DNA of 64,000 nucleotides from Viola odorata (lineage: Eukaryota > Streptophyta > Magnoliopsida > Malpighiales > Violaceae): positions 21,810,579 to 21,874,578 of the forward strand of contig OY829542.1 of the NCBI GenBank assembly GCA_963691705.1. Reading direction: 5' to 3'. The notes below the pieces were generated by a model, which saw only the letters and a list, made by a program, of their open reading frames with translations, was not told where the DNA came from and ran no database searches. This document shows, in pieces, positions 63,401 to 64,000 of this stretch. The translations under genes and the position numbers were made by a program. Numbering within the stretch: position 1 is the first letter of the stretch; every line of letters begins with the position of its first letter.

Positions 63401-64000
63401 TGCTACGTTTGGACGAAGGGGAGTGAGGCTTGAGGGTGCGTGTATTGGTCCGGCAAAATGTGGAGGGAGAGTGTGGTTTTTTTGTGTAAAAAATTTCGGT
63501 CCGTTTGCGAATGAAGGTGGTCGGGTTTTATAGGCGAAAGACGCGTGGTGGCCGGACGCGAGGGACGTGCGTGGCTTGGCCGGACGTCGAGGTGGCGGAG
63601 CTACGGCTAGGGCGTGATGATGGCGGAGGGACAAGGGCTACGGGAGCAGTTGGCTTGGGCGAGGGCTGCTCCGCTGCGTGTTGCTTGGCACTGTGCATGT
63701 GCATTATGCACATTAAATTGTCAACCGTTGATCTGGTTGACTTTCCTTGGTTGACCAGATCAACGGTTGAGATCAAAGGCCATTAAGTCTCATTTAAATG
63801 GCCTCGAGCCGAGTCTCGCGGGCAAACGTACTGACTTTTCGAGCCGGAGGTGCTGGCGCGTAGAGAAAAATGCGCCGGTTTTAACCGTCTACAGCGAATG
63901 ACGAGAATTTCTCGTTTAACGTATTTATTTTCGCGTTCAAAAACGTGAAATGTTTGAACGGAAAAATAATAACGTTACGCCGAAAATTACATGAAACGCT
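60474..64000 (-). repeat. 5' LTR of Ogre B, truncated by the window end
   Basis: Aligns with 41,241-44,755, so about 475 bases (the LTR's transcription-upstream end) lie beyond the window. Differences from the 3' LTR include a 6-base insertion at about 63,285 (TAACAC) and an 8-base one at about 63,884 (AACCGTCT), plus roughly 15-20 substitutions. Contains the same arrays, hairpins, dyad and TATA box. Confidence 0.97.
63526..63532 (-). promoter_or_regulatory. TATA box of the Ogre B 5' LTR
   Basis: Minus-strand CCTATAAAACCCGACC, the copy that would drive the genomic transcript through ORF1, gag-pro and pol. The 17-bp-arm dyad lies about 190-240 bases upstream at 63,721-63,770. Confidence 0.65.

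Larger units (their letters stand above)
41241..64000 (-). mobile_element. Element B: Ogre-type (Tat lineage) Ty3/gypsy retrotransposon, about 23 kb, 5' LTR running off-window
   Basis: Minus-strand element. 3' LTR 41,241-45,231; polypurine tract 45,232-45,245; repeat-rich 3' region to 49,487; pol 49,488-52,925; intron 52,927-53,077; gag-pro 53,074-57,441; ORF1 58,209-59,930; leader; primer site 60,453-60,470; 5' LTR from 60,474. Ogre hallmarks: very long LTRs, an extra ORF before gag, an intron between protease and RT, an extra archaeal-type RNase H, and long 3' tandem repeats. The LTRs differ by roughly 15-20 substitutions and four or so indels in 3.5 kb by eye. Left flank of the insertion is CAAAG (41,236-41,240), which should recur at the right end. 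Confidence 0.95.

Noticed and set aside
1..64000. tRNA, rRNA or microRNA genes
   Set aside because: I saw no cloverleaf-like sequence with A and B boxes nor rRNA similarity; primer-binding sites resemble tRNA 3' ends but are short. A tRNA scan could not be run.

Overview
The window is nuclear DNA of a flowering plant, most likely a eudicot. The evidence is a TIR-NBS-LRR gene remnant (TIR-type genes are essentially absent from grasses), Tat/Ogre-type Ty3/gypsy retrotransposons, Athila-like LTRs, Stowaway-like and hAT-like MITEs, and an intron-containing relic of the RNA polymerase II subunit gene RPB3. Almost everything is transposable element or broken gene. I found no intact host gene. Species is not determinable from the sequence alone. 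LEFT HALF (1-28,760): a nest of LTR retrotransposons. A minus-strand Ty3/gypsy element (called D, 23,322-28,756) sits with its 5' LTR in the 5' UTR of an RPB3 fragment. It is cut in its reverse transcriptase by the end of a plus-strand Tat-type element (called A; 3' LTR 20,718-23,321, interior extending left beyond the window). A carries a degenerate gag (2,642-4,225), two copies of a 1.7-kb segment and several tandem-repeat arrays. Inside A lie a plus-strand Ty3/gypsy element (called C, 4,437-12,302, gag-pol nearly complete but broken) and a 1,624-bp solo LTR (14,816-16,439) with a clear 5-bp target duplication. MIDDLE (28,760-41,240): two complementary, convergent fragments of RPB3; a degenerate Athila-like element (called E) with one ORF and a 3' LTR; two Stowaway-like MITEs; AT-rich spacer; and the 3' four exons plus the tail of the first exon of a minus-strand TIR-NBS-LRR gene. 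RIGHT (41,241-64,000): a large minus-strand Ogre element (called B), about 23 kb in total. Its 3' LTR (41,241-45,231) is complete and its 5' LTR (from 60,474) runs off the window. It encodes, in order, ORF1, gag-protease and pol (RT, RNase H, integrase), with a short in-frame intron between protease and RT, and is followed by a long repeat-rich 3' region. It is young (LTRs about 0.5% different by eye), has one nonsense codon in integrase, and interrupts the resistance gene inside its TIR exon. The most interesting structures outside normal annotation are: a run of five perfect hairpins in the transcribed leader part of the Ogre LTR; a large dyad with WRKY-type TTGAC cores at the same distance upstream of TATA in two different Tat LTRs; an 11-nt copy of the primer-binding site inside the U5 of both LTRs; a duplicated pair of variant zinc knuckles in Ogre Gag; and the two-part RPB3 relic.
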